Source of the DNA: Brachybacterium muris
GTDB taxonomy: Bacteria > Actinomycetota > Actinomycetes > Actinomycetales > Dermabacteraceae
Assembly (NCBI RefSeq): GCF_016907455.1
Contig: NZ_JAFBCB010000001.1
Location: forward strand, 868,001 to 932,000
Length of the DNA stretch: 64,000 nucleotides
Direction of reading: 5' to 3'
How positions within the stretch are numbered: position 1 is the first letter of the stretch; each line of letters begins with the position of its first letter. The position numbers were made by a program, and so were the translations under genes. Below, piece by piece: positions 37,128-46,633 of the stretch. The notes beneath the pieces were generated by a model. The model had not been told where the DNA came from. It made no database searches and saw only the letters and a program-made list of their open reading frames with translations.

Positions 37128-37193
37128 CACGCCGCGGATGACGGCGTTCAGGCCGGGGCAGTCGCCCCCGGAGGTCAGGATCCCGATCTTCAT
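37128..37193 (-). pseudogene. pfkA: pfkA 5' fragment
   Basis: On the minus strand, ATG 37193 begins [20 protein letters not shown], the unmistakable N-terminus of 6-phosphofructokinase, with the ATP-binding GGD loop. The frame hits IS copy A at codon 21-22. Its continuation is at 34546 and below on the far side of the IS, in frame once one copy of the CACGC duplication is removed. Confidence 0.93.
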
Positions 37194-37333
37194 GGGGTGC
37201 GCTCTCGCTTCCGTCGTGTCGGCTTCTCACCCGCCACTCTACGGTCGATCCGCCCCGGGGCCGAAGTGCGGACGTCCCGCGCCGAACACCAGGTGACGTG
37301 CCGGTGAACTGCTGAGGTGTGCGCGAACAGCAA

Positions 37334-37371
37334 TGCGGCGCGAGTCCCCCGGCTGAGGGGCTCGCGCCGCA
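37334..37371 (-). terminator. Terminator hairpin downstream of the flotillin gene
   Basis: TGCGGCGCGAG and CTCGCGCCGCA form an 11-bp perfect stem around an inner GC-rich CCCC/GGGG stem. It lies about 33 bases past the flotillin stop on the minus strand and separates that gene from pfkA. The U-tract is poor, as is common in actinobacteria. Confidence 0.7.
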
Positions 37372-37372
37372 C

Positions 37373-37407
37373 GGATCAGCTGACCTGGATCAGCTGACGT
37401 GGATCAG
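37373..37407 (-). repeat. 14-bp tandem repeat across the flotillin stop
   Basis: GGATCAGCTGACCT (37373-37386) and GGATCAGCTGACGT (37387-37400) are followed by GGATCAG at 37401-37407, which contains the stop codon of the flotillin gene. On the minus strand each unit repeats CTGATCC, so the stop is duplicated twice. Confidence 0.85.
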
Positions 37408-38945
37408 GCGTCGTCGGTGGACTGCTGTCCTGCCTGCTCCTTGTCCGCCTGGTCCTGCTCGGACTGCGCCCGCACGTCGCGACCGCCCTGGGAAGCGCGC
37501 GCAAGCGTGTCCTGGAAGTCCACACCGGTGGTGGACTTGACCATCTCCAGCACCTGGGCGAGGCCCACGGAGATGTTCTGGCCGATCTTGGCCTCGCCGT
37601 CCGTGGAGAACACCGAGAGGTTCTCGATGTTCGAGTACGGGGAGGCGAGCTCGTTGGCCACCTGCGGCAGCACCTCGAGCACCTGGGACAGCACCGCGGC
37701 GTCGTTGAACTGCTTGTACGCCTCGGCGCGGGCACGGGTGGCCTCGGCCTCCGCGGTACCGCGAGCCAGGATGGCGGCGGCCTCGGCATCGCCCTTGGCA
37801 CGCAGCGAGTCGGCCTCGGCCTGACCCTCCAGGCGCACCGCCTCGGCGTCCTTGGAACGACGCTGCAGCTCGACCTCGGCCTCGGCGCGACCGCGGGCCT
37901 CGATGGAGAACGCCTCCGCCTCGGAGGACACCTTGCGGGCCTCGGCGCGGTTGCGCTCGTCGGTCAGCTGAGCCTCCGACTCGGCCACGCGGGCGTACTT
38001 CTTCGAGTCCGCGTCCTGCTGCTCGGCGTAGCGCTTGGCCTCGGCCGGCTTGTGGACCTCCGCGATCAGCTGCTTCTCGCGCAGATCGTTGTTGCGGATC
38101 GCGATCATCTCTTCCTGCTCGATGATCCGCTGCTGCTGCGCGGCGCGGGCCAGCGGGCCGGAAGCATCGGCGACGGACTGACGGGCGTCGGTCTGCTCCT
38201 TGATCTCCGCCTGGCGCAGGTCGAAGGCCTGCTTCGACTCCGCCTCGGCCTGGAGGTTGAGGTTCTTGGCCTCGGTGGACTCACGCCCGGCGTTGGACTC
38301 GGCGATCGCGGCCGTCTTGGCCACCAGCGCGGCCTCGGGGCGACCCCAGTCGCGCAGGTAGGAGCCGTCGTCCTCGATCGCGGAGATCTGGAAGGTGTCG
38401 ATGACCAGGCCCTGGTTGTTCATCGAGTGCTCCGCCTCGGCCTGCACCTGGGCGGCGAAGGAGGCGCGGTCACGGATGATCTGCTCGACCGACAGGGTGC
38501 CCACCACAGCGCGGAGCGTGCCGGAGAGGATCTCCTGGGTGTAGTGGTCGATCTGCTTCTGCTGGTCCAGGAATCGCTGGGCGGCCTTGCGCACGTCGTT
38601 GACGTTGCCCCCCACCTTCACCTGCGCGACACCGCGCAGGCGCAGGAAGATGCCGTTCATCGAGTAGCCCTCGACCTCCACCGGGATCTGGCGGGAGGAC
38701 AGACTCAGCACGAAGGCACGGTCGAAGATCGGGCGTACGATGGCACGCCCGCCGATCACCACCCGCGCACTGCCGGACTCCAGGTCGATGTCCCCGGTGG
38801 GCGAGGTCTTGGCGTTGCGGCCGGTGATGATCAGCGCTTCGTTCGGTGCCGCGATGCGGTAGCTGCGCAGCAGGATCCCCAGCAGGATCAGCAGCACGAC
38901 CACCACGACCGCGACCACCACGAGTATCGGTATCAGTGTCTCCAT
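37404..38945 (-). CDS. Flotillin-like SPFH/band 7 protein
   Basis: This 513-residue membrane scaffold protein resembles bacterial flotillin (FloT/YuaG), which organises functional membrane microdomains. One N-terminal transmembrane helix (about 4-26) is followed by the SPFH domain (about 28-210: APNEALIITGRNA, GTLRAVVGTLSVEQII). A long Ala/Glu/Arg-rich coiled coil (about 215-420, many EAEA/AEAR repeats) and a short Gln-rich tail complete it. The length agrees with the family. It is flanked by a terminator and by 71 bases separating it from the sugar permease, so it is probably monocistronic. Confidence 0.92.
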   Translation of the reverse strand: METLIPILVVVAVVVVVLLILLGILLRSYRIAAPNEALIITGRNAKTSPTGDIDLESGSARVVIGGRAIVRPIFDRAFVLSLSSRQIPVEVEGYSMNGIFLRLRGVAQVKVGGNVNDVRKAAQRFLDQQKQIDHYTQEILSGTLRAVVGTLSVEQIIRDRASFAAQVQAEAEHSMNNQGLVIDTFQISAIEDDGSYLRDWGRPEAALVAKTAAIAESNAGRESTEAKNLNLQAEAESKQAFDLRQAEIKEQTDARQSVADASGPLARAAQQQRIIEQEEMIAIRNNDLREKQLIAEVHKPAEAKRYAEQQDADSKKYARVAESEAQLTDERNRAEARKVSSEAEAFSIEARGRAEAEVELQRRSKDAEAVRLEGQAEADSLRAKGDAEAAAILARGTAEAEATRARAEAYKQFNDAAVLSQVLEVLPQVANELASPYSNIENLSVFSTDGEAKIGQNISVGLAQVLEMVKSTTGVDFQDTLARASQGGRDVRAQSEQDQADKEQAGQQSTDDA

Positions 38946-39016
38946 CGGTTCCCCTCAGTCGGTTCAGGCCTGCAGGCGTCATTGTCCCATCGAACGTGCA
39001 CGAAGGAGACCGGTTC

Positions 39017-39889
<873 letters not shown>

Positions 39890-39896
39890 GACCTGC

Positions 39897-40823
39897 TCAC
39901 ACCGCCTCTGCTCGTCGGCCCAGCAACCAGTTCAGCAGCGTGAAGCACATGACGATCACGAACAGCACCACGGAGCCTGCGGCGGCCATGCCGTACTGCA
40001 TCGACGGGCCGAAGGCGTTGTCGTACACGTACTGCACCAGCAGGGTGGTGGCACCGACCGGCCCGCCGCCGGTGAGGTTGTAGATGACGTCGAAGGCCTG
40101 GAACCCGTGGATGGTGGACAGGATCAGCACCACCATCGTGGTGGGCGCCAGCATCGGCAGCGTGATCGAGCGGAACTGCTGCAGGTGCGAGGCGCCGTCC
40201 AGGCTGGCCGCCTCGTACAGGTTCGGATCGATGGACTGCAGGCCCGCCAGCAGGATCATCGTGTAGAAGCCCACGTTGGTCCACAGGCTCACCGCGATCA
40301 CACTGACCATCGCGAGCTGGGGATCCACCAGCCAGGGCACCGCGGGGATGCCGATCGCCCCGAGTGCCTCGTTCACCAGGCCGCCGTTGCGCTCCAGCAG
40401 CCACCGCCACACGATGCCCACCACCACCGGGCTCAGCAGCACCGGCAGGAAGAACACCGAGCGGAAGAACGACTTGCCGAACCCCTGGGCGTTCAGCAGC
40501 ACCGCCAGCACCACCGCGATGCACACGCCCAGGCCCACGAAGGCCAGCACGAACACGATCGTGTTGAACAGTGCCTGGTAGAACTCGGCGTCGGAGAAGA
40601 TCCGCTCGAAGTTCCCGGTGCCGGCCCACTCGAAGGTGCGGCCGTTGCGCGAGGAGTACAGCGAGATGTTGAACCCGCTGATCGCCGGCCAGATGGTGAA
40701 CAGCCCGAAGATCACCATGTTCGGCAGCAGGAACAGGTAGGGGGCGGCCTTCAGCGACCACGGCACCCGCCGACGCCGCGACGGCCGGGCGGGCGCCGCG
40801 GTAGACGCCGTGGCTGCGGTCAT
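39897..40823 (-). CDS. Carbohydrate ABC transporter permease (MalF type)
   Basis: This 308-residue permease has six transmembrane helices and the EAA motif YEAASLDGASHLQQFRSITL (about 198-217). A basic N-terminus (RPSRRRRVPWSLKAAPYLFL) faces the cytoplasm. The start codon overlaps the stop of the binding-protein gene (ATGA on the minus strand), so the two are translationally coupled. The substrate cannot be read directly; family members import oligosaccharides or sugar monomers. Confidence 0.92.
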   Translation of the reverse strand: MTAATASTAAPARPSRRRRVPWSLKAAPYLFLLPNMVIFGLFTIWPAISGFNISLYSSRNGRTFEWAGTGNFERIFSDAEFYQALFNTIVFVLAFVGLGVCIAVVLAVLLNAQGFGKSFFRSVFFLPVLLSPVVVGIVWRWLLERNGGLVNEALGAIGIPAVPWLVDPQLAMVSVIAVSLWTNVGFYTMILLAGLQSIDPNLYEAASLDGASHLQQFRSITLPMLAPTTMVVLILSTIHGFQAFDVIYNLTGGGPVGATTLLVQYVYDNAFGPSMQYGMAAAGSVVLFVIVMCFTLLNWLLGRRAEAV

Positions 40824-42148
40824 CCGGCCTGCTCCGCGACGGTGTCGATCCCGGCCTTCAGATCCTCCATCGCCTGCGCCAGCTCCTTGTTACCGGCCAC
40901 CACCTCAGCGAACTGCTTGATGAACTCCTGAGCGGCGGCGTCGAAGATAGGGGAGTAGCAGGCGGCGTAGGCCTCGTCGGGGGTCTCCGCCAGTTCGTCG
41001 ATGAAGACGTTCATCTCCTCGTTGCGCACCGGGTACTCCACACCGGACTCGGTGAGGTCGGTGCGGGTGGGCATGAAGCTGGAGGCGGTGATGAAAGCCT
41101 CCTGTGACTCGGTGGTGTTCATGAACTGCAGGAACGTTGCTGCCAGCTGGTTCTCCGGGCCCGCGGAGAAGCCCACCATGAACTTCCCGCCGGGGAACCC
41201 TCCACCGGAACTCAGGGTGGGGTTCGCCGTCGTCCGCCAGCCGAACTCGGCGTTGGCATCGAACTGGGCCACCTGCCAGTTGCCCGAGAGGTACACCGGG
41301 GCCTGCTGGGCCAGGAACACCTCGTTGGCGCCGGCGTACTTGGTGCCGGAGTCCAGCCAGAAGTCCTTGGGGGAGGTGCCATCGTTGATCATGTCCACCA
41401 GCGGCTGCAGGGCGGTGGTGGCTGCGGCCGGGTCCAGGGAGCTCTCCTGCTCCTGCACCAGGTATGTGCCGCCCTGGGAGAGGATCGTGGACAGGCGGTG
41501 CCCGGACTTGTCCATCGCGAAGGCGAACTCGGTGCCGGCGGCCTCCTGCACCTGCTTTGCGAGGGTGACCATCTCCTCCCAGGTCCAGGACTCGGGGATC
41601 TCCACGCCTGCCTTCTCGAACAGGTCGGTGTTGACGAAGGGCCCGTTCTGGGTGAGGTCCGAGGCGATCGCGACGATCTTGCCGTCGGCGTCGGTCATGC
41701 CCACGCGCACACCCTCGGCGAACTCGTCGAGGTAGTCCGCCCCCAGGAAGTCGTCCAGCACCAGCAGGTCGCCGGCGAAGGGGGCGGTGGCGGCCACACG
41801 GGCCACGTCCGGTGCCTGCCCGCCGGACAGGCGTGCCTGCAGGGTGGTGGTGATGTCGCTGAAGGGGACGATCTCCAGCTCGACGGTGACGTCGTACTCC
41901 TGCTCGAACTGGGCGATCAGGTCGCGGGTGGCCTGCTCGTCGGGGCCGTCGGTGAAGTACAGGTAGGAGAGGGTCTTGCCGGCCAGCTCGGAGGGGTCCT
42001 GCTGCTCGACAGGATCACCGCCGCCCTCATTGGTGGTGGAACCGCCCGGATTGCAGGCGGCCAGGGTGCCCGCGGTAAGAGCCGCGGCACCTCCCAGCGC
42101 GAACCCTCGACGGGACAGACGGGACGTGACGACGGGCAGACGGGACAT
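40820..42148 (-). CDS. Carbohydrate ABC transporter substrate-binding lipoprotein
   Basis: This 442-residue family 1 extracellular solute-binding protein has a twin-arginine-like signal (SRLSRRGFALGG) and the lipobox LAAC with Cys32 as lipidation site. The mature part shows a typical cluster-B binding-protein pattern (GGQAPDVARV, FEKAGVEIPESWTWEEM, NVFIDELAETP). ATG 42148 is chosen because GGAGG precedes it and the signal begins there; the frame is open upstream to 42307. It heads the sugar import operon. No operator is obvious in the 214 bases upstream. Confidence 0.92.
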   Translation of the reverse strand: MSRLPVVTSRLSRRGFALGGAAALTAGTLAACNPGGSTTNEGGGDPVEQQDPSELAGKTLSYLYFTDGPDEQATRDLIAQFEQEYDVTVELEIVPFSDITTTLQARLSGGQAPDVARVAATAPFAGDLLVLDDFLGADYLDEFAEGVRVGMTDADGKIVAIASDLTQNGPFVNTDLFEKAGVEIPESWTWEEMVTLAKQVQEAAGTEFAFAMDKSGHRLSTILSQGGTYLVQEQESSLDPAAATTALQPLVDMINDGTSPKDFWLDSGTKYAGANEVFLAQQAPVYLSGNWQVAQFDANAEFGWRTTANPTLSSGGGFPGGKFMVGFSAGPENQLAATFLQFMNTTESQEAFITASSFMPTRTDLTESGVEYPVRNEEMNVFIDELAETPDEAYAACYSPIFDAAAQEFIKQFAEVVAGNKELAQAMEDLKAGIDTVAEQAG

Positions 42149-42362
42149 CGCAGTCCTCCTTGACAGCGTTCCTGGACCCCGGCCGGTGGGCGCGAGGGAG
42201 TGCACCGTGACATTCGGCACACTGCCATCGTGGGACGAACGTCCCTGGGTGGATATCGGTTGCCGTCTGTTGTCGGAGGTCGAGCCGAATCGTGACCGGT
42301 TGTTCACCTGCGCGCCGGGCTCGCGTACGGATCCACGAGGACACCGGCCTCCCCGGGATGGC

Positions 42363-42745
42363 TCAGGCCGACGATTCGTTCAGAGCCGCGAGCTCCTCTC
42401 GACTGCCGACGAAGACGTTCATGTCGATGTAGCGCTCCTCGCCGCCGTAGCCGTCGCGCCAGTCTCGGTGGGAGTACTGCCACAGGGACCAGTCGCGGCC
42501 GTCGTCCAGCCGCGGTGGCAGCACCACGGACCGGATCCAGATCGGGTGCTCCGGCTAGGCACCGGAGATGTACCTCGTGTAGGCCTCCAGGGTGGTGTAG
42601 ATGACCGGTGGGACCAGATCACGCCGGTGACGACCAGCAGCGCGATGACACCTACCGCGACCAAGAGGCCCAGCAGCCCAGGCAGGAGGAACCGACGGGT
42701 GCCCCTGCCGGGCCGACCGGCCCGCGCGGTCGCGGGTGCCTGCAT
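42363..42745 (-). pseudogene. GH25 lysozyme-like gene remnant
   Basis: On the minus strand ATG 42745 encodes an Arg-rich start and a transmembrane helix (FLLPGLLGLLVAVGVIALLV). The frame is then lost around 42610-42625. In the next frame comes PVIYTTLEAYTRYISGA, an in-frame TAG, PEHPIWIRSVVLPPRL and WSLWQYSHRDWRDGYGG followed by YIDMNVFVGS, which is the C-terminal signature of GH25 (Chalaropsis-type) muramidases. The catalytic N-terminal two-thirds are deleted. The ATG overlaps the pgi stop (TGATG), so it was once coupled to pgi. Confidence 0.8.
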
Positions 42746-44439
42746 CAGGCGCGGTGCTCGCGGTAGTAGCGGATCAGCGCGGCGGTCGAGGAGTCCTCGG
42801 CCGCAATCGCCTCCTCGTCGCCGGCGACCGCGGGGGCCAGGCCCTTGGCCAGCTGCTTGCCCAGCTCCACCCCCCACTGATCGAAGGAGTTGATGCCCCA
42901 CACCACGCCCTGCACGAAGGTGATGTGCTCGTACAGCGCGATCAGCTGGCCCAGCACCGACGGGGTGAGCTTCGGGGCCATGATCGAGGTCGTGGGCCGG
43001 TCCCCGGAGAACTCGCGGGCCGCGACCAGTGCTCCCTCGGTGCCCTCGGCGCGCACCTCCTCGGCGGTCTTGCCGAAGGCCAGGGCCTTGGTCTGGGCGA
43101 AGAAGTTCGCCAGGAACAGCTCGTGGACGTCCTGCTCGCCGTCGGTCAGCGGGTGGTTCGGGGTGGCGAAGGCGATGAAGTCCGCCGGGATGAGCCGGGT
43201 GCCCTGGTGGAGCAGCTGGAAGAAGGCATGCTGCCCGTTGGTGCCGGGCTCGCCCCAGAACACCTCGCCGGTGTCGTAGGAGACCAGCGAGCCGTCCCAG
43301 CGCACCGACTTGCCGTTGGACTCCATCGTCAGCTGCTGCAGGTAGGCGGGGAAGCGGTGCAGGTACTGGGAGTAGGGGAGCACTGCGTGGGTCTCGGCGC
43401 CCTGGAAGTTCACGTTCCACACGTTCAGCATGCCCATCAGCACCGGCACGTTGTCCTCCAGCGGGGCGGTGCGGAAGTGCTCGTCCATGGCGTGGAAGCC
43501 GGCCAGCAGCTCCTCGAAGGCGCCCGGCCCCAGCACGGTCGCCAGCACGGTGCCGATCGCGGAGTCCACGCTGTAGCGGCCGCCCACCCAGTTCCAGAAG
43601 CCGAAGGCGTTCTCGGGATCGATGCCGAACTCCTCCACCTTGTCCAGGGCGGTGGAGACGGCCACGAAGTGGCGGCGCACGGCCTCGGCCTCGAGGTCCT
43701 GGTCCAGCCCGCGATCGCGTAGGCCGCCCAGCAGCCACTCGCGCACCAGTCGCGCGTTGGTGATGGTCTCCAGGGTGGTGAAGGTCTTGGAGGCCACGAT
43801 CACCAGGGTGGTCTCGGGGTCCAAGTCGGCCGTGGTGGCATAGGCGTCGGTGGGGTCGATGTTGGAGATGAAGCGGGCGGAGAGGCCGTCCTGCGCCAGC
43901 GGCTTCAGTGCCTCGTAGATCATCTCCGGTCCCAGGTCGCTGCCGCCGATGCCGATGTTGACCACGGTCTCGATGCGCTTGCCGGTCACGCCGGTCCACT
44001 CCCCGGAGCGCACCTGGTCGGCGAAGTCGTAGACGCGGCGCAGGGTGGCGTGCACGTCGGCGTCCACGTCCTGGCCGTCCACCGTCAGGGCGGGCTCGGC
44101 GCCCTCGGGCCTGCGCAGCGCGGTGTGCAGCACGGCGCGGTCCTCGGTGGTGTTGATGTGCTCGCCCGCGAACATGGCGGCGCGGCGGTCCTCCAGGCCC
44201 ACCTCGCGCGCCAGGTCCAGCAGCAGCTCCACGGTCTCGGCGGTGATCAGGTTCTTGGACAGGTCCACGTGGAGGTCCGCGGCGGCGTGCGTGAAGCGCT
44301 CGGCACGCTGCGGGTCCTGGTCGAACCACTCGCGCAGGGACGTTGTCTGGTCCTGGTAGTGGGCCTCGAGGGCCTCCCAGGCGGCAGTGGTGGTGGGGTC
44401 GATGGCGGAACCGGTGGTGTCGTTCGTCGTGGAGGTCAT
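42745..44439 (-). CDS. pgi: Glucose-6-phosphate isomerase
   Basis: This 564-residue enzyme interconverts glucose 6-phosphate and fructose 6-phosphate. Signatures seen are [55 protein letters not shown] and near the end [20 protein letters not shown]. The active site appears complete. ATG 44439 follows GGAG closely; upstream in-frame codons to 44628 overlap the divergent binding-protein leader and are not conserved-looking. It lies about 8 kb from the broken pfkA, the next glycolytic step. It is divergent from the oligopeptide operon. Confidence 0.96.
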   Translation of the reverse strand: MTSTTNDTTGSAIDPTTTAAWEALEAHYQDQTTSLREWFDQDPQRAERFTHAAADLHVDLSKNLITAETVELLLDLAREVGLEDRRAAMFAGEHINTTEDRAVLHTALRRPEGAEPALTVDGQDVDADVHATLRRVYDFADQVRSGEWTGVTGKRIETVVNIGIGGSDLGPEMIYEALKPLAQDGLSARFISNIDPTDAYATTADLDPETTLVIVASKTFTTLETITNARLVREWLLGGLRDRGLDQDLEAEAVRRHFVAVSTALDKVEEFGIDPENAFGFWNWVGGRYSVDSAIGTVLATVLGPGAFEELLAGFHAMDEHFRTAPLEDNVPVLMGMLNVWNVNFQGAETHAVLPYSQYLHRFPAYLQQLTMESNGKSVRWDGSLVSYDTGEVFWGEPGTNGQHAFFQLLHQGTRLIPADFIAFATPNHPLTDGEQDVHELFLANFFAQTKALAFGKTAEEVRAEGTEGALVAAREFSGDRPTTSIMAPKLTPSVLGQLIALYEHITFVQGVVWGINSFDQWGVELGKQLAKGLAPAVAGDEEAIAAEDSSTAALIRYYREHRA

Positions 44440-44691
44440 GGCTCCATTGTGTCGTGGGGAACCAGGTCGGTCCACGCAGCAGGCCGGCTGCCCGCGGTCG
44501 GCACTGCCTTCCGCGCCCCACGTCGGAGCATTGAAGCAACCTCCGTTGACGGTAGGTTCTCGCGGTAACAAGTTCATCACGATGTGGCGTGGCGCACACC
44601 GGGAGCGTCTGGGTGCGTCATCGTTCACAGAGAATCTTCGTTCACCTCAGATCGTCCCGACAACCAACACGCTGCCTTCGAAGGAGACGCG

Positions 44692-46353
44692 ATGAACATT
44701 CGCCGTCGCACCATGATCCAGACCACCGCCCTCACGGGCACCGCCGCTGTGGCCCTTGCCGCCTGCGGCGGCGATAACGGCGGGGGCGATGGGGGCACCG
44801 GGGGCTCGGACGCTGGCGGCTCGCCCGACGCCGTCATCACCTTCAACAACAGCGAGCCGCAGAACCCCCTGGTCACCACCAACTCGATCGAGATGGGCGG
44901 GATCAACATCCTGGCGAACCTCTACTCGGGGCTCTTCACCTACGACGCCGAGGGGGCACCGCAGGAGGAGATGGCCGAGTCCGTCGAGACCGAGGACAGC
45001 CAGCACTACACGATCACGATCAAGGACGGGTGGACCTTCACCAACGGAGACCCCGTCACCGCGCAGAACTTCGTCGACGCCTGGAACCATGGTGCCAACG
45101 GTGCGAACGGTCAGGTCAATTCCTACTTCTTCGAGTCCATCGAGGGGTACGCCGAGATCGCGGGCGAGGATGCCGACCCCACGGCGACGATGAGCGGACT
45201 GACGGTGGTGGACGACCTCACCTTCGAGGTCACCCTGGTCTCACCGCAGTCCGACTTCCCGATCCGTCTGGGCTACATCGCCTACTCGCCCCTGCCGAAG
45301 GCGTACTTCGATGATCCGGAGGGCTTCGGCCAGGCCCCCATCGGCAACGGCCCCTACCGCCTGGTGGAGTGGAACCAGAACCAGAACGCACTGCTGGAGG
45401 TGAATCCCGACTACACCGGTCCGCGCAAGCCGGCCAACGGGGGCCTTGACTTCGTGGTGTACCAGAACCCCGAGACGGCATACAACGACATGCTCTCCGG
45501 CAGTCTGGACGTGATCGACACCATCCCGCCCAGCGCCCGCTCCTCCTACCAGGACGAACTCGGCGACCGCGCTGTCAGCAAGCCCGCGGCCACGATCGCC
45601 TTCTTCGGCATCCACATGGAGGACCCGGACTACACCGGTGAGGCCGGCATGCTGCGTCGCCAGGCGATCTCCCGTGCGATCGACCGGGCGACGATCTGCG
45701 AGACGATCTTCAGCGGCACCACCTCGCCCTCGACCGACTTCATCTCACCGGCGGTGGCCGGGCACTCCGAATCCATTCCCGGCAACGAAGTCCTGCAGTA
45801 TGACGAGGCCGAGGCCAAACGCCTGTGGGACGAGGCGGAGGCGATCCAGCCGTTCCAGGGCCCCTTCACACTCTCCTACAACGCTGACGGCAGCCATCAG
45901 GAGTGGGTCGAGGCGATCTGCAACGGTCTGAAGAACGTGCTGGGGATCGAGGCCCAGGGCAACTCCTTCCCCGACTTCAAGTCACTGCGCGAGGCGACCA
46001 CCGGCCGCACCATCACGGGGGCGTTCCGCAGCAGCTGGGTGGCTGACTACCCCTCGATGTACAACTTCCTCGGCCCGCTGTACTCCAGCGCCGCGGCCGA
46101 GGGGCGGGGCTCGAACAACTGGGACTACATGAACCCCGAGTTCGACGAGATTCTGCAGGAGGGGCTCAGCGCGACCAGTGAGGAGGAGTCCCTGCGGATC
46201 GGCCAGCAGGCGCAGGAGCTGCTGCTGCGCGACCTGCCGGCGATCCCCCTGTGGTTCAACAGCGTCTCGGCGGGCTATGCGGAGACGGTGGAGAACGTAG
46301 AGTTCAACTGGGGCTCACAACCGATCTACTACCAGGTCACCAAGAAGTCCTGA
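44692..46353 (+). CDS. Oligopeptide ABC transporter substrate-binding lipoprotein 1
   Basis: This 553-residue family 5 solute-binding protein (OppA/DppA type) has a signal with RRRTMIQTTAL (Tat-like) and the lipobox LAAC, Cys25. A short Gly/Asp spacer is followed by the OppA fold with DGWTFTNGDPVTAQNFVDAW and IGNGPYRLVEWNQNQ. GAAGGAGA precedes ATG 44692. It is about two-thirds identical by eye to the next gene, so a tandem duplication is evident. TTGAAG (44531) and TAGGTT (44553) could be its promoter; this is weak. Confidence 0.93.
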   Translation: MNIRRRTMIQTTALTGTAAVALAACGGDNGGGDGGTGGSDAGGSPDAVITFNNSEPQNPLVTTNSIEMGGINILANLYSGLFTYDAEGAPQEEMAESVETEDSQHYTITIKDGWTFTNGDPVTAQNFVDAWNHGANGANGQVNSYFFESIEGYAEIAGEDADPTATMSGLTVVDDLTFEVTLVSPQSDFPIRLGYIAYSPLPKAYFDDPEGFGQAPIGNGPYRLVEWNQNQNALLEVNPDYTGPRKPANGGLDFVVYQNPETAYNDMLSGSLDVIDTIPPSARSSYQDELGDRAVSKPAATIAFFGIHMEDPDYTGEAGMLRRQAISRAIDRATICETIFSGTTSPSTDFISPAVAGHSESIPGNEVLQYDEAEAKRLWDEAEAIQPFQGPFTLSYNADGSHQEWVEAICNGLKNVLGIEAQGNSFPDFKSLREATTGRTITGAFRSSWVADYPSMYNFLGPLYSSAAAEGRGSNNWDYMNPEFDEILQEGLSATSEEESLRIGQQAQELLLRDLPAIPLWFNSVSAGYAETVENVEFNWGSQPIYYQVTKKS

Positions 46354-46372
46354 ACGGACCTCGGCACCGATC

Positions 46373-46410
46373 CCGGTGGGCGGACAGTGCGTGCACACGC
46401 CGCCCACCGG
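46373..46410 (+). terminator. Hairpin after the first binding-protein gene
   Basis: CCGGTGGGCGG (46373-46383) pairs perfectly with CCGCCCACCGG (46400-46410) across a 16-base loop, 20 bases after the stop. There is no U-tract; it may be an actinobacterial-type terminator or an mRNA-stabilising hairpin. Confidence 0.6.
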
Positions 46411-46468
46411 CCCCGCCCCGGGGGAGCCGGAATACCCTGTGATCGGGGCAAAACGCCCCTCAGGGCAG

Positions 46469-46486
46469 AACAGTGACCCAACTGTT
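46469..46486 (+). promoter_or_regulatory. Inverted repeat upstream of the second binding-protein gene
   Basis: AACAGT and ACTGTT are perfect 6-bp half-sites separated by GACCCA, in the 280-base gap between the two paralogous genes. It could be an operator of a dimeric regulator. A preceding GGGGC/GCCCC mini-hairpin lies at about 46444-46459. Confidence 0.35.
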
Positions 46487-46633
46487 ACCCGGATTGCACA
46501 CCGGTGGGCGTAGACACGTGCACACTGTCTTTCACCGTGATGATGCGAAGACGCATCCTCGGGTGCAGGAAGCTGATGCGGCACGTTCGCCCATCCAGTA
46601 CAGGAGAAGCACAGAACCTCACAGGAGGCTCCC

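Noticed and set aside
42241..42310. LacI-type operator upstream of the sugar binding protein
   Set aside because: An ACCGGT palindrome and TGA/TCA ends are seen, but the half-sites do not match well enough to support an operator call.
42419..44599. Long frame overlapping pgi on the same strand
   Set aside because: It is the out-of-frame shadow of pgi. Only its last part, from 42745 down, is meaningful as the start of the GH25 remnant.
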